A DNA stretch of 5,584 nucleotides from Planctomycetia bacterium (GCA_005798965.1 SYIB01000084.1:1-5584), one strand, 5' to 3'. Shown: positions 1 to 5,448, numbered from the stretch's first letter. Program-made: numbers and translations. The notes: a model not told the origin generated them from the letters alone.

Positions 1-39
1 CCAGCCGCTCCACCGCCGCCGATGGAGGTGGCGTCGTGA
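1..39 (+). CDS. C-terminal end of an upstream gene, probably the ABC transporter ATP-binding subunit (partial)
   Basis: Frame 1 reads in from the left edge as a Pro/Ala-rich tail (PAAPPPPMEVAS) and stops at TGA 37-39. The stop overlaps the GTG start of the permease as GTGA, the usual arrangement for translationally coupled subunits. ABC-2 permeases commonly lie just downstream of their ATPase gene, so an ATPase is the natural guess, but only 12 codons are visible and none carries a family motif. The identity is inferred from context alone. Confidence 0.4.
   Translation, partial: PAAPPPPMEVAS
24..28 (+). promoter_or_regulatory. Shine-Dalgarno sequence of the permease
   Basis: GGAGG lies 7 nt before the GTG at 36, an ideal spacing. 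It supports the GTG start over the downstream ATG at 43, which opens a different frame. The motif lies inside the coding sequence of the upstream gene, consistent with coupled translation. Confidence 0.7.
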
Positions 40-1130
40 ACCATGACCTTCCCGAAGGGACGTACGGGCGCCAGACGTGGGCGATCGTGGTCGCTGCGTA
101 CCGCGAACTCAACGCACGCAAGCTCTTCTGGCTCTCGCTCGTCCTGTCGGGCATCATCGTCGCGGCGATCGCGGGCCTTGGGCTTGATGAGGAAGGCATC
201 AGCGTCTTCATCTGGACCTTCGAGAGCCCGTACTTCAACTCGAACCTGGTGCCACCGGCGACCTTTTACAAGCTGCTCTTCACGAGCCTCGGGGTCGAGT
301 GGTGGTTGGGCCTCGGCAGCACCGTGCTGGCGCTCGTGAGCACGGCTGGGATCGTGCCCGACCTCGTCTCGGGCGGCGCGATCGACATGATGCTCTCGCG
401 GCCGATCGGGCGTGGGCGCCTCTTCCTGACCAAGTGGTTGACCGGGCTGCTCTTCACCTCGCTGCAGGTCTTCGTGTTCACGAGCGCATGCTTCCTGGTG
501 ATCGGCGTACGCGGCGGTTCCTGGGAGCCCTCGCTCTTTCTCGCGGTGCCGCTGGTCGTGCTGTTCTACTCGTATCTTTTCGCGTTCTGCGCGTTGGTGG
601 GCCTCCTGACCCGAAGCACGGTGGCGAGCCTCCTGCTCACCATGGTCTTCTGGTTCCTCGTGTTCGGCGTGCAGAGCGGCGAAGCGCTGACCAACTGGGG
701 GCGTACGGCGAGCGCGATGGAGATCGCTTCCTACGAGAGCGAGATGCTGCGGCGCGAAGCGGAGAATCCCCAAGACCCCTACCTCGAGGACCTGCTTGAG
801 GAGCGCGATGCTCAGGCCGAGGACGATGCCACGTGGAGACTGGCGCACAACTGCTTCATGGGCGTGATGGCACCCTTGCCCAAGACGGGCGAGACGCTGG
901 ACCTCCTGGAGCGTTTGCTCGTTGATCGCTCGGGCATCGGGGCTCCCGAGCGCGAGCGCCGCGGCGAGGGCGTGTTCGGATCCAATCGTGTGCGCAACCG
1001 GGAGGTTCGCAACGAGATCGATCGGCAGGCGGTCAGCCGATCGCTCTGGTGGACGATCGGCACCAGCCTGCTCTTCGAGGTTGCGGTCCTCGTGTCGTGC
1101 GTCTGGATCTTCCGCAGGCGGGACTTCTGA
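36..1130 (+). CDS. ABC-2 type transporter permease subunit
   Basis: A 364-aa inner-membrane protein, probably the membrane subunit of an ABC exporter. Hydrophobic segments lie near residues 30-50, 88-107, 132-157, 167-192, 196-215 and 337-360. The stretch between the second and third segments (VPDLVSGGAIDMMLSRPIGR, about 107-126, then LTKW) matches the cytoplasmic segment typical of ABC-2 permeases, where a 'surviving on few paralogous membrane enzymes' pattern of LVSGxID..LSRPIxRxxLFLxKW is common. The C-terminus FRRRDF, a last helix followed by basic residues, is also usual in this family. A long charged region (216-336), rich in Glu, Asp and Arg, separates the fifth and sixth segments. The GTG start has a good Shine-Dalgarno sequence and overlaps the preceding stop by 4 nt, so it is probably coupled to an ATPase gene. 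The substrate cannot be told from the sequence. Confidence 0.85.
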   Translation: MNHDLPEGTYGRQTWAIVVAAYRELNARKLFWLSLVLSGIIVAAIAGLGLDEEGISVFIWTFESPYFNSNLVPPATFYKLLFTSLGVEWWLGLGSTVLALVSTAGIVPDLVSGGAIDMMLSRPIGRGRLFLTKWLTGLLFTSLQVFVFTSACFLVIGVRGGSWEPSLFLAVPLVVLFYSYLFAFCALVGLLTRSTVASLLLTMVFWFLVFGVQSGEALTNWGRTASAMEIASYESEMLRREAENPQDPYLEDLLEERDAQAEDDATWRLAHNCFMGVMAPLPKTGETLDLLERLLVDRSGIGAPERERRGEGVFGSNRVRNREVRNEIDRQAVSRSLWWTIGTSLLFEVAVLVSCVWIFRRRDF

Positions 1131-1134
1131 TCCC

Positions 1135-1148
1135 GGCGCTCATGCGCC
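1135..1148. terminator. GC hairpin between the convergent permease and proC genes
   Basis: GGCGC (1135-1139), loop TCAT, GCGCC (1144-1148) form a perfect 5-bp GC stem with a 4-nt loop. The loop contains the proC stop codon and the stem begins 5 nt after the permease stop. It could act on transcripts from either side. No T-run follows on either strand, so intrinsic termination is doubtful. Confidence 0.3.
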
Positions 1149-1943
1149 CTTGGAGAGTTCGCGGCCGCGATCACGCGCGGCGATGACCGCCCGTGCCATC
1201 GCATCGCCGGTACCGACGGCATCGAGCACGGCAAGCGCCGCCGCAGTCGTGCCGGCAGGGCTCGTGACAGCGCGCCGGAGCGTCGCGGGATCGTCGGACG
1301 ATTGCCGGAGGAGTTCCGCAGCACCCAAGATCGTCTGTCGGACCAGCAGGTCAGCCGTCACTGCATCGAAGCCCGCTTCGCGCGCCCCGCGCATCATGTG
1401 CTCGGCGAGGTGGAAGACATAGGCCGGTCCGCTGCCACACACGGCCGTCGCGGCATCCATGAGCGACTCATCGATGCCATGCACCAGTCCTACGGTCTCG
1501 AACATCCCTGTGGCTGTGTCGCGATCTGCCGGGGTGCAGGATGCATCGAAAGCCACCGCCGACATGCCGGCGCCGATCTGTGTGGGCGTGTTGGGCATGA
1601 CCCGGGCCACGCGCACCTGTGGACCGAGGGCGTCCGCGATTGACCGCATGACGATGCCTCCCATCACGCTGATCACGAGCGTGGGTTTGGGCAAGGTGCC
1701 CAGCTGCGCCGCCAGCTCGCCGAAGCGCTGGGGCTTGACCGCAAGCAGCAGGGTGGACGCCGCGCAAAGTTCCCTCGGCGACTCCGCCAGGGCGATGCCC
1801 AGACCTGCAGCCGTCGACCGGGACCGCGGATCGGGGTCGAACGAGATGACATCGCGTGGTTCGAGGCGGCCGGCCGCGAGCATGCCGCGCACGATCGCGC
1901 CGCCCATGTTGCCGAATCCTGCGACGGCGAGCGAGGTGGCCAT
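1140..1943 (-). CDS. proC: Pyrroline-5-carboxylate reductase
   Basis: This cytosolic enzyme catalyses the last step of proline synthesis, the NAD(P)H-dependent reduction of 1-pyrroline-5-carboxylate. The 267-aa product has the normal family length. Visible motifs in order: Rossmann nucleotide-binding loop GFGNMGG (residues 9-15), AVKPQ (68-72), VMPNTP (115-120), CGSGPAY (169-175) and the C-terminal P5CR signature around TSPAGTT (227-233). The signature more often reads SPGGTT; Ala at the first Gly position is within the tolerated set. The start is the ATG at 1941-1943, because the Rossmann fold begins just after it. The frame stays open further upstream, but that would run into accA and lacks family similarity. 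No Shine-Dalgarno sequence precedes the start. It converges on the permease with 9 nt between stops and diverges from accA. Confidence 0.96.
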   Translation of the reverse strand: MATSLAVAGFGNMGGAIVRGMLAAGRLEPRDVISFDPDPRSRSTAAGLGIALAESPRELCAASTLLLAVKPQRFGELAAQLGTLPKPTLVISVMGGIVMRSIADALGPQVRVARVMPNTPTQIGAGMSAVAFDASCTPADRDTATGMFETVGLVHGIDESLMDAATAVCGSGPAYVFHLAEHMMRGAREAGFDAVTADLLVRQTILGAAELLRQSSDDPATLRRAVTSPAGTTAAALAVLDAVGTGDAMARAVIAARDRGRELSKGA

Positions 1944-1984
1944 GCGTGCACGGTATCGCGTCGCTCGCGCTAGGATTCCTGACC
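1944..1984. promoter_or_regulatory. 41-nt divergent intergenic region between proC and accA
   Basis: This short stretch must hold the 5' signals of both genes unless the promoters lie inside the opposite coding regions. On the plus strand TAGGAT (1971-1976) matches 4 of 6 bases of a -10 element but has no recognisable -35 at the right distance. The AGGA within it (1972-1975), 9 nt before the accA ATG, could instead be a weak Shine-Dalgarno sequence. On the minus strand a poor -10-like GATACC lies close to the proC ATG. None of these is convincing alone. Confidence 0.3.
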
Positions 1985-2962
1985 ATGGCCAAGGCCGGCT
2001 ACAGCGGCAGTTACGTGCTGGACTTCGAGCAGCCCGTCGTCGAGATCGAGAAGCAGATCGACGCGCTCGAGGCGAATCCGTCCGCACCTCGTTTTGCCGA
2101 GGAACTTGCCACGCTGCGGTCCACACGCGACACGCTGCTCACCAAGACCTATGGGGGCCTGACCGCGTGGCAGACGGTCCGGGTGGCGCGCCATCCCGCG
2201 AGACCGCAGACCCTCGATCACGTGGACGCCATGTTTCGGGACTTCGTGCAGCTGCACGGCGACCGGCAGTGCGCCGATGACCCGGCCATCGTGACGGGGC
2301 TGGCCCGCATTGGTCCGTTCAAGGTCATGGTGATCGGCCATCAGAAGGGCCGTTCGACCGCCGAGCGCATCCGCTGTCGATTCGGATGCGCCAATCCCGA
2401 CGGCTATCGCAAGGCGCTGCTGAAGATGCAGTTTGCCGAGAAGTTCAAGTTGCCGATCGTCACCCTGGTCGACACACCGGGCGCGTATCCGGGCATCGAG
2501 AGCGAGCAGCGCGGGCAGGCCGAGGCAATCGCCGTGAACCTTCGCGAGATGAGCCGGCTGCGGACGCCGATCGTGAGTGTGGTGATCGGCGAAGGCGGTT
2601 CAGGCGGTGCCCTTGGCATCGCTGTCGCCGATCGTGTCGCGATGATGGAGCACGCGTGGTACTCGGTGATCAGTCCCGAAGGCTGCGCAGCCATTCTCTG
2701 GAAGGAAGCCAACGAGAAGACCAACACGCTCGCTGCGCAGGCACTCTCGCTGACATCGCGTCAGAACCTGTCCAATGGGATCATCGATGCCATCGTTCCC
2801 GAGCCTGCCGGTGGCGCGCATCGCGATCCGCGTGCGGCAAGCGAGGCGCTCCAGGGTTGGATCATCGATCAGTTGCGTGACCTGTCACGCGTGGATCCGG
2901 ACACGCTCGTCGATCTGCGCTTTGAGAAGTTCCGTCGCATGGGCAGCGTGCGGTCGAGTTGA
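1985..2962 (+). CDS. accA: Acetyl-CoA carboxylase carboxyltransferase subunit alpha
   Basis: AccA pairs with AccD to transfer the carboxyl group from carboxybiotin (on AccB) to acetyl-CoA, giving malonyl-CoA for fatty-acid synthesis in the cytosol. The 325-aa length is close to the family norm (E. coli about 319). The N-terminus has the characteristic LDFEQPVVEIEKQIDAL (12-28). It is followed by HGDR (91-94), GHQKGR (118-123), DTPGAYPG (163-170), the glycine-rich GEGGSGGA (202-209), SPEGCAAILWK (230-240) and GGAHRDP (276-282), all conserved in AccA. The GRSTAERIRCRFGC stretch (122-135) differs a little from the common form, which usually ends in NFGM. The ATG at 1985 fits the family N-terminus; an in-frame GTG upstream would overlap proC. 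No accD is adjacent, which is common. Confidence 0.97.
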   Translation: MAKAGYSGSYVLDFEQPVVEIEKQIDALEANPSAPRFAEELATLRSTRDTLLTKTYGGLTAWQTVRVARHPARPQTLDHVDAMFRDFVQLHGDRQCADDPAIVTGLARIGPFKVMVIGHQKGRSTAERIRCRFGCANPDGYRKALLKMQFAEKFKLPIVTLVDTPGAYPGIESEQRGQAEAIAVNLREMSRLRTPIVSVVIGEGGSGGALGIAVADRVAMMEHAWYSVISPEGCAAILWKEANEKTNTLAAQALSLTSRQNLSNGIIDAIVPEPAGGAHRDPRAASEALQGWIIDQLRDLSRVDPDTLVDLRFEKFRRMGSVRSS

Positions 2963-2985
2963 TCGCGGTGTGGGGTGTGGTGAGT

Positions 2986-3003
2986 CGCACGCGTCAACGT
3001 GCG
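2986..3003 (+). terminator. GC-rich hairpin downstream of accA
   Basis: CGCACG (2986-2991), loop CGTCAA, CGTGCG (2998-3003) form a perfect 6-bp stem 23 nt after the accA stop. There is no following T-run (TGTGCC instead), so it is at best an imperfect intrinsic terminator or an mRNA 3'-end stabiliser. Confidence 0.3.
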
Positions 3004-3042
3004 TGTGCCGATCAGGTGCAAGTGCCTGCCTCGGTGCTTCGG

Positions 3043-3071
3043 TTGCCATCCGGCGAAGATGGTGGTAAAAT
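3043..3071 (+). promoter_or_regulatory. Sigma70-type promoter for the DksA-like gene and lspA
   Basis: TTGCCA (3043-3048, 5 of 6 bases of the -35 consensus) and TAAAAT (3066-3071, 5 of 6 bases of the -10 consensus) are separated by exactly 17 nt, the optimal spacing. Transcription would start near 3078, giving a leader of about 100 nt before the GTG at 3179. It lies in the only long non-coding gap on the plus strand, right after accA, and stands out as A/T-rich against its GC-rich surroundings. It probably drives the DksA-like gene and lspA together. Confidence 0.7.
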
Positions 3072-3077
3072 GCAGGC

Positions 3078-3178
3078 CAGTTTCGTCGAAATCGAGGTGT
3101 TCTCGGTCGAAATTGGGCAATTCCGCAGTGGAATGGCCTGATTATTAGCCATAGACCGTCGTCCCAGGAGCACTCCAC
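3078..3178 (+). other. Structured 5' leader of the DksA-like gene
   Basis: About 100 nt lie between the predicted transcription start and the GTG codon. Two local hairpins can form. ATCGAG/CTCGGT (3091-3107) has 6 pairs, including one T-G wobble, and a 5-nt loop. GGC-A-ATTCC/GGAAT-G-GCC (3116-3138) has 5 plus 3 pairs around an A-G mismatch and a GCAGT loop. GTCGAAAT occurs twice as an exact direct repeat (3085-3092 and 3106-3113), 21 nt apart, about two helical turns. TTTCGTCGAAA (3081-3091) is an odd-centred palindrome. I recognise no known riboswitch or ribosomal-protein leader here. Regulation at this site is possible but inferred. Confidence 0.4.
3166..3170 (+). promoter_or_regulatory. 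Shine-Dalgarno sequence of the DksA-like gene
   Basis: AGGAG ends 8 nt before the GTG at 3179-3181. It decides the start: the next in-frame ATG is codon 190, in the middle of the protein, and has no such motif upstream. Confidence 0.7.
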
Positions 3179-4252
3179 GTGGTCAAGAAAAGCGGGCCAT
3201 CCAAGAACGGCGCAGCGAAGAAGTCGCCGACTGCGGCGAAGACCGCCGCCAAGGCTGGCTCCAAGGCTCCGTCCAAGACAGCTGGCAAGCCAGCGGCCAA
3301 GCCCATCGCGAAGGCAGCTGCCAAGCCAGCGGCCAAGCCTGTCGCCAAACCTACAGCGAAGTCGGTCGCCAAGCCCGAAACTGCCGCACCGAAGTCCAAG
3401 CCGGCTCCGGCGAAGTCTCCTGTCTCGGCAGGCACCGCTGGCGTCAAGCCCACCCACATCGGCAAGATCACGGAAGCACCGCCGCCACCGCCGCCCAAGC
3501 GTCGTGGCATCCTTCCGCCACTCTTTGGACCGCCACCGACCCCGCCCAAGCGCAGCAAGGGCGCGCCGCCACCGGTGATCGCCAAGCCAAAGCCCAAGAA
3601 GAAGCCTGGCGCGGAAAACGCTGACAAGACCCAGAGGAAGAAGATCGACTACGCGAATGCCGTCTCTGTTGCTGCGGCCGCCGTGCAGGCAGCCGCGGCT
3701 CCTGCACAGCCTTCGAAGAAGGTGCCGTTGCAGCCCGGTCTGGTCATGATCAGTGGCCGGCGCGTGCGCACCCTGAGCCTGAAGGGGATCAAGATCGCAC
3801 GGACGCCGAAGTCCGCTGCCAAGTCCGCGGCCGCCAAGCAGCCCGATGCGACGCCGGTCGTGCTCGCCAAGACCAAGCTCACGCCCAAGGAACTCGAGAA
3901 CTTTCGCGACATCCTGAACCGCATGCGTCGCGAGCTTGCGGGTCGTGTGCATGACCTCGAGGAAGAGGCCCTGAAGAGCAGCGGCGGCAACCTCAGCAAC
4001 ATGCCGCTGCACATGGCCGATGTCGGCACCGATACCTTCGACCAAGACTTCAACATCGGTATGGCACAGACAGAACGTGGCATCGTGCAGGAGATCGACG
4101 AAGCGCTCAAGCGCATTGCCGATCGCACCTACGGCATGTGCATGCTGACCGGCAAGCCGATCCCGAAGGGGCGCCTGACTGCCATGCCTTGGGCGAAGTA
4201 CACGGTGGAGGCTGCGCGCCAGGTCGAGAAGTCCCGCCCGCGCCCGTCATGA
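3179..4252 (+). CDS. DksA/TraR-like protein with a histone-H1-like Lys/Ala/Pro-rich N-terminal extension
   Basis: The 357-aa product has two parts. Residues 1-230 are low-complexity and basic: KPAAK/KPVAK-type repeats (about 35-66), a proline-rich stretch (101-132, with PPPPPP at 101-106), a Lys-rich patch (136-143) and an Ala-rich segment (161-176). This resembles histone-H1-like bacterial tails and suggests nucleic-acid binding. Residues 233-350 resemble the DksA/TraR family: a helix starting LTPKELENFRDIL, then HMADVGTDTFDQDF (278-291), a second coiled-coil helix, and YGMCMLTGKPIPKGRL (318-333) with AMPWAKYTVEAA. DksA proteins bind RNA polymerase through its secondary channel and tune initiation, often with ppGpp. 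The zinc site is degenerate: the positions of the C-x2-C-x17-C-x2-C motif are Cys321, Thr324, Thr342 and Ala345. Zinc-free DksA paralogues exist, so it may still fold. GTG start with a good Shine-Dalgarno sequence; its stop begins the short-frame chain leading to lspA. Confidence 0.85.
   Translation: MVKKSGPSKNGAAKKSPTAAKTAAKAGSKAPSKTAGKPAAKPIAKAAAKPAAKPVAKPTAKSVAKPETAAPKSKPAPAKSPVSAGTAGVKPTHIGKITEAPPPPPPKRRGILPPLFGPPPTPPKRSKGAPPPVIAKPKPKKKPGAENADKTQRKKIDYANAVSVAAAAVQAAAAPAQPSKKVPLQPGLVMISGRRVRTLSLKGIKIARTPKSAAKSAAAKQPDATPVVLAKTKLTPKELENFRDILNRMRRELAGRVHDLEEEALKSSGGNLSNMPLHMADVGTDTFDQDFNIGMAQTERGIVQEIDEALKRIADRTYGMCMLTGKPIPKGRLTAMPWAKYTVEAARQVEKSRPRPS
3279..3339 (+). repeat. 36-bp in-frame direct repeat inside the Lys/Ala/Pro-rich tail
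   Basis: Positions 3279-3303 recur at 3315-3339 with one mismatch in 25 bases; the core 3286-3303 is identical to 3322-3339. The 36-nt period equals 12 codons, so it preserves frame and yields two KPAAKP(I/V)AK blocks. It looks like a slippage or duplication product that lengthened the basic tail. Confidence 0.8.
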
Positions 4253-4341
4253 CGCGGCATCGATGCTGTGCGTGAGCCGACCATCAGCCGACCAACAGCC
4301 CACGATGGGCCGACCATGAGCCGACCATGACCCGAACATGA
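4249..4341 (+). other. Chain of overlapping minimal open frames linking the DksA-like stop to the lspA start
   Basis: Each stop overlaps the next start. The DksA-like stop TGA 4250-4252 overlaps ATG 4249, which opens an 8-codon frame (MTRHRCCA) ending TGA 4273-4275. That overlaps GTG 4272, which opens a 15-codon frame containing ATG 4305 and ending TGA 4317-4319. That overlaps ATG 4316 (MSRP, TGA 4328-4330), which overlaps ATG 4327 (MTRT, TGA 4339-4341), which overlaps the lspA ATG 4338. Every junction is ATGA or GTGA. No Shine-Dalgarno sequence precedes lspA, so stepwise termination and reinitiation could deliver ribosomes to it. The peptides are too short to be functional products. The last three junctions follow automatically from the 11-nt repeat; the first two do not. 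The geometry is seen directly; the translational role is inferred. Confidence 0.5.
4275..4340 (+). repeat. Six tandem copies of an 11-bp repeat ending at the lspA start codon
   Basis: Consensus AGCCGACCATG. Copies run 4275-4285, 4286-4296, 4297-4307, 4308-4318, 4319-4329 and 4330-4340, carrying 1, 2, 2, 1, 0 and 2 mismatches. The ATG ending the sixth copy is the lspA start codon. The 11-bp period is about one helical turn, so the copies face the same side of the DNA. The outer copies are more diverged than copies 4-5, as expected of an old array with recent local duplication. Confidence 0.9.
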
Positions 4342-4997
4342 GTACCCAGCCCATGGCATCTCGCCCGGCATGGATGTCGCCGCGGGCTTGGGGCCTGCTC
4401 TTGGGCACTCTCGTTGCATCGCTGGCGCTCGACCTCTGGAGCAAGGCTTGGTCGTTCGCCCACGTCGCCGGCTACCCCATCGTGCTGCCGGATCGCGATG
4501 CGGTCGCGGATCCTTCGTACCGCCTGCCGTTCCACGAAGGCATGCGCGTGCTGCCGGCAAGCCTCCTTGATTTCCATTTGGTTCTCAATCGCGGCGCGGT
4601 CTTTGGCATCGGGCAGCAGCAGCGCTGGCTGTTTGTGTGTTTCTCGTTGCTGGCCGTGGTGGTCGGCTTGTGGATCTTCGCGCGCTGGACGCGCGAGCGC
4701 ATGGTTCTTGCACATGTCGGCATCGCGCTCGTCCTTGCAGGGGGGCTGGGCAATCTCTACGACCGGCTCTTCGTCGGTGCCGTCCGCGATTTCCTGCACA
4801 TGCTCCCGCGTTGGAACCTTCCCTTGGGGCTGTCGTGGCCGGGCGGGCCGACGGAGGTGTTCCCGTGGGTCTTCAACGTCGCCGATGTGAGCCTGCTGTT
4901 GGGACTGGGGCTGCTTTACCTGCACTCGCGTCGTGAGGAGAAGCGGGCAGCACGCGTGAAGGCGCAGTCCCAAGTGCAGCAGAGCACGTCCTCCTGA
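4338..4997 (+). CDS. lspA: Lipoprotein signal peptidase (signal peptidase II)
   Basis: LspA is an inner-membrane aspartyl protease that removes the signal peptide of lipoproteins after the lipobox cysteine has been lipidated. Family motifs are clear: DLWSK (residues 32-36) at the end of the first membrane segment, NRGAVFG (84-90), GNLYDR (138-143) and FNVADV (179-184). The last two supply the catalytic aspartates, here D142 and D183. Four hydrophobic segments lie near 17-36, 96-116, 122-140 and 177-196. At 219 aa it is longer than typical (E. coli 164). The extra length lies in the loop after the first helix (40-80), the loop before the FNVAD motif (155-175) and a basic C-terminal tail. The ATG at 4338 is chosen for its overlap with the preceding TGA; ATGs at 4353 and 4374 are alternatives. 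None has a Shine-Dalgarno sequence. Confidence 0.95.
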   Translation: MSTQPMASRPAWMSPRAWGLLLGTLVASLALDLWSKAWSFAHVAGYPIVLPDRDAVADPSYRLPFHEGMRVLPASLLDFHLVLNRGAVFGIGQQQRWLFVCFSLLAVVVGLWIFARWTRERMVLAHVGIALVLAGGLGNLYDRLFVGAVRDFLHMLPRWNLPLGLSWPGGPTEVFPWVFNVADVSLLLGLGLLYLHSRREEKRAARVKAQSQVQQSTSS

Positions 4998-5016
4998 CCC
5001 GTTTGAGGCAGGGGGA
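4989..5016 (+). terminator. Hairpin overlapping the lspA stop, probable transcription terminator
   Basis: TCCTCCTG-A-CC (4989-4999) pairs with GGCAGGGGGA (5007-5016): 10 pairs including one T-G wobble, one bulged A (4997) and a 7-nt loop CGTTTGA. The stem contains the lspA stop codon. Only a short GTTC follows, so the usual U-run is missing. Its place between convergent genes fits a terminator or 3'-end stabiliser. Confidence 0.4.
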
Positions 5017-5046
5017 GTTCGGCGTCGCCGCGAGGTCCGTTGTGGA

Positions 5047-5448
5047 TCAGGCCTGCACGACCGTGCCGCCGGTGGTCTTGCGCATGGCATTGCGCGTGTC
5101 GACCACGAGCGGAGCGTTCGCCGCCACAGCCTGATAGTCGACCGCGTCGTGGTCGGTCACGACCAGCACGCAGTCGGCCGACTTCAGCGTGGCTGCATCG
5201 AGCTTCACGCTCGAGAGCGGAATCGTGTGCTTGCGCATGCGCGGGAAGGTCGGCACGTGCGGGTCGTGGTAACTGACCTGTGCGCCACGATCCATCAGCA
5301 ACTCGATGATTTCGGCAGCTGGCGTTTCGCGCGGGTCATCGATGTTCTTCTTGTAGGCCACGCCGAGCACAAGCACCTTGGATCCCTTGAGGGCCTTGCC
5401 ATGGTCATTCAGTGCATGCATGACCTTGTCGATCACGAAGTGCGGCAT
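5047..5448 (-). CDS. Nucleotide-sugar dehydrogenase, C-terminal UDP-binding domain (fragment after an in-frame stop)
   Basis: These 133 codons are the C-terminal third of a UDP-glucose/UDP-GlcNAc/UDP-ManNAc 6-dehydrogenase (WbpA/WecC-like), which oxidises C6 of the sugar to a carboxylate for surface polysaccharides. Recognisable parts are the GSKVLVLGVAYKKNIDDPRE block (22-41), SYHDPHVP, VLVVTDHDAVDY and VVDTRNAM near the end. The ATG at 5446-5448 is the first possible start after the TAA at 5521-5523, but it corresponds to a Met inside the family's conserved NTxMP segment. It is therefore probably not a true start, and no Shine-Dalgarno-like motif is apparent. Codons 5449-5520 upstream still read as family sequence (LTWKAKEVGVSTRFIELAGE). 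The fragment alone would lack the NAD-binding domain and the catalytic Cys. Confidence 0.8.
   Translation of the reverse strand: MPHFVIDKVMHALNDHGKALKGSKVLVLGVAYKKNIDDPRETPAAEIIELLMDRGAQVSYHDPHVPTFPRMRKHTIPLSSVKLDAATLKSADCVLVVTDHDAVDYQAVAANAPLVVDTRNAMRKTTGGTVVQA

Noticed and set aside
1944..2126. An N-terminal extension of proC in the same frame
   Set aside because: It would run 142 nt into accA. The extension is Arg/Ser-rich with no family similarity, and the Rossmann fold begins right after the ATG at 1943.
1459..2280. A 273-codon plus-strand open frame across proC and the start of accA
   Set aside because: It overlaps two clear conserved genes, is Arg/Ala/Ser-rich and matches nothing. 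It is a by-product of high GC content.
3070..3141. A 23-codon open frame before the DksA-like gene (ATG at 3070), a possible leader peptide
   Set aside because: Its ATG overlaps the -10 element and lies upstream of the predicted transcription start, so it would not be on the transcript. It also has no Shine-Dalgarno sequence.
2885..4045. A 386-codon open frame on the minus strand opposite the DksA-like gene and the end of accA
   Set aside because: Its sequence is Arg/Leu/Gly-rich low complexity, mirroring the Ala/Lys/Pro codons of the plus-strand gene. It overlaps accA, the promoter and the DksA-like gene, and no family is recognisable.
4275..4340. The tandem repeat as a CRISPR array or replication iterons
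   Set aside because: The units are 11 bp with no spacers, which excludes CRISPR. There is no adjacent replication gene or A/T-rich unwinding region to suggest iterons.
4284..5090. A 268-codon minus-strand open frame opposite lspA
   Set aside because: It lies entirely across lspA, whose motifs are unambiguous, and has no recognisable domain.
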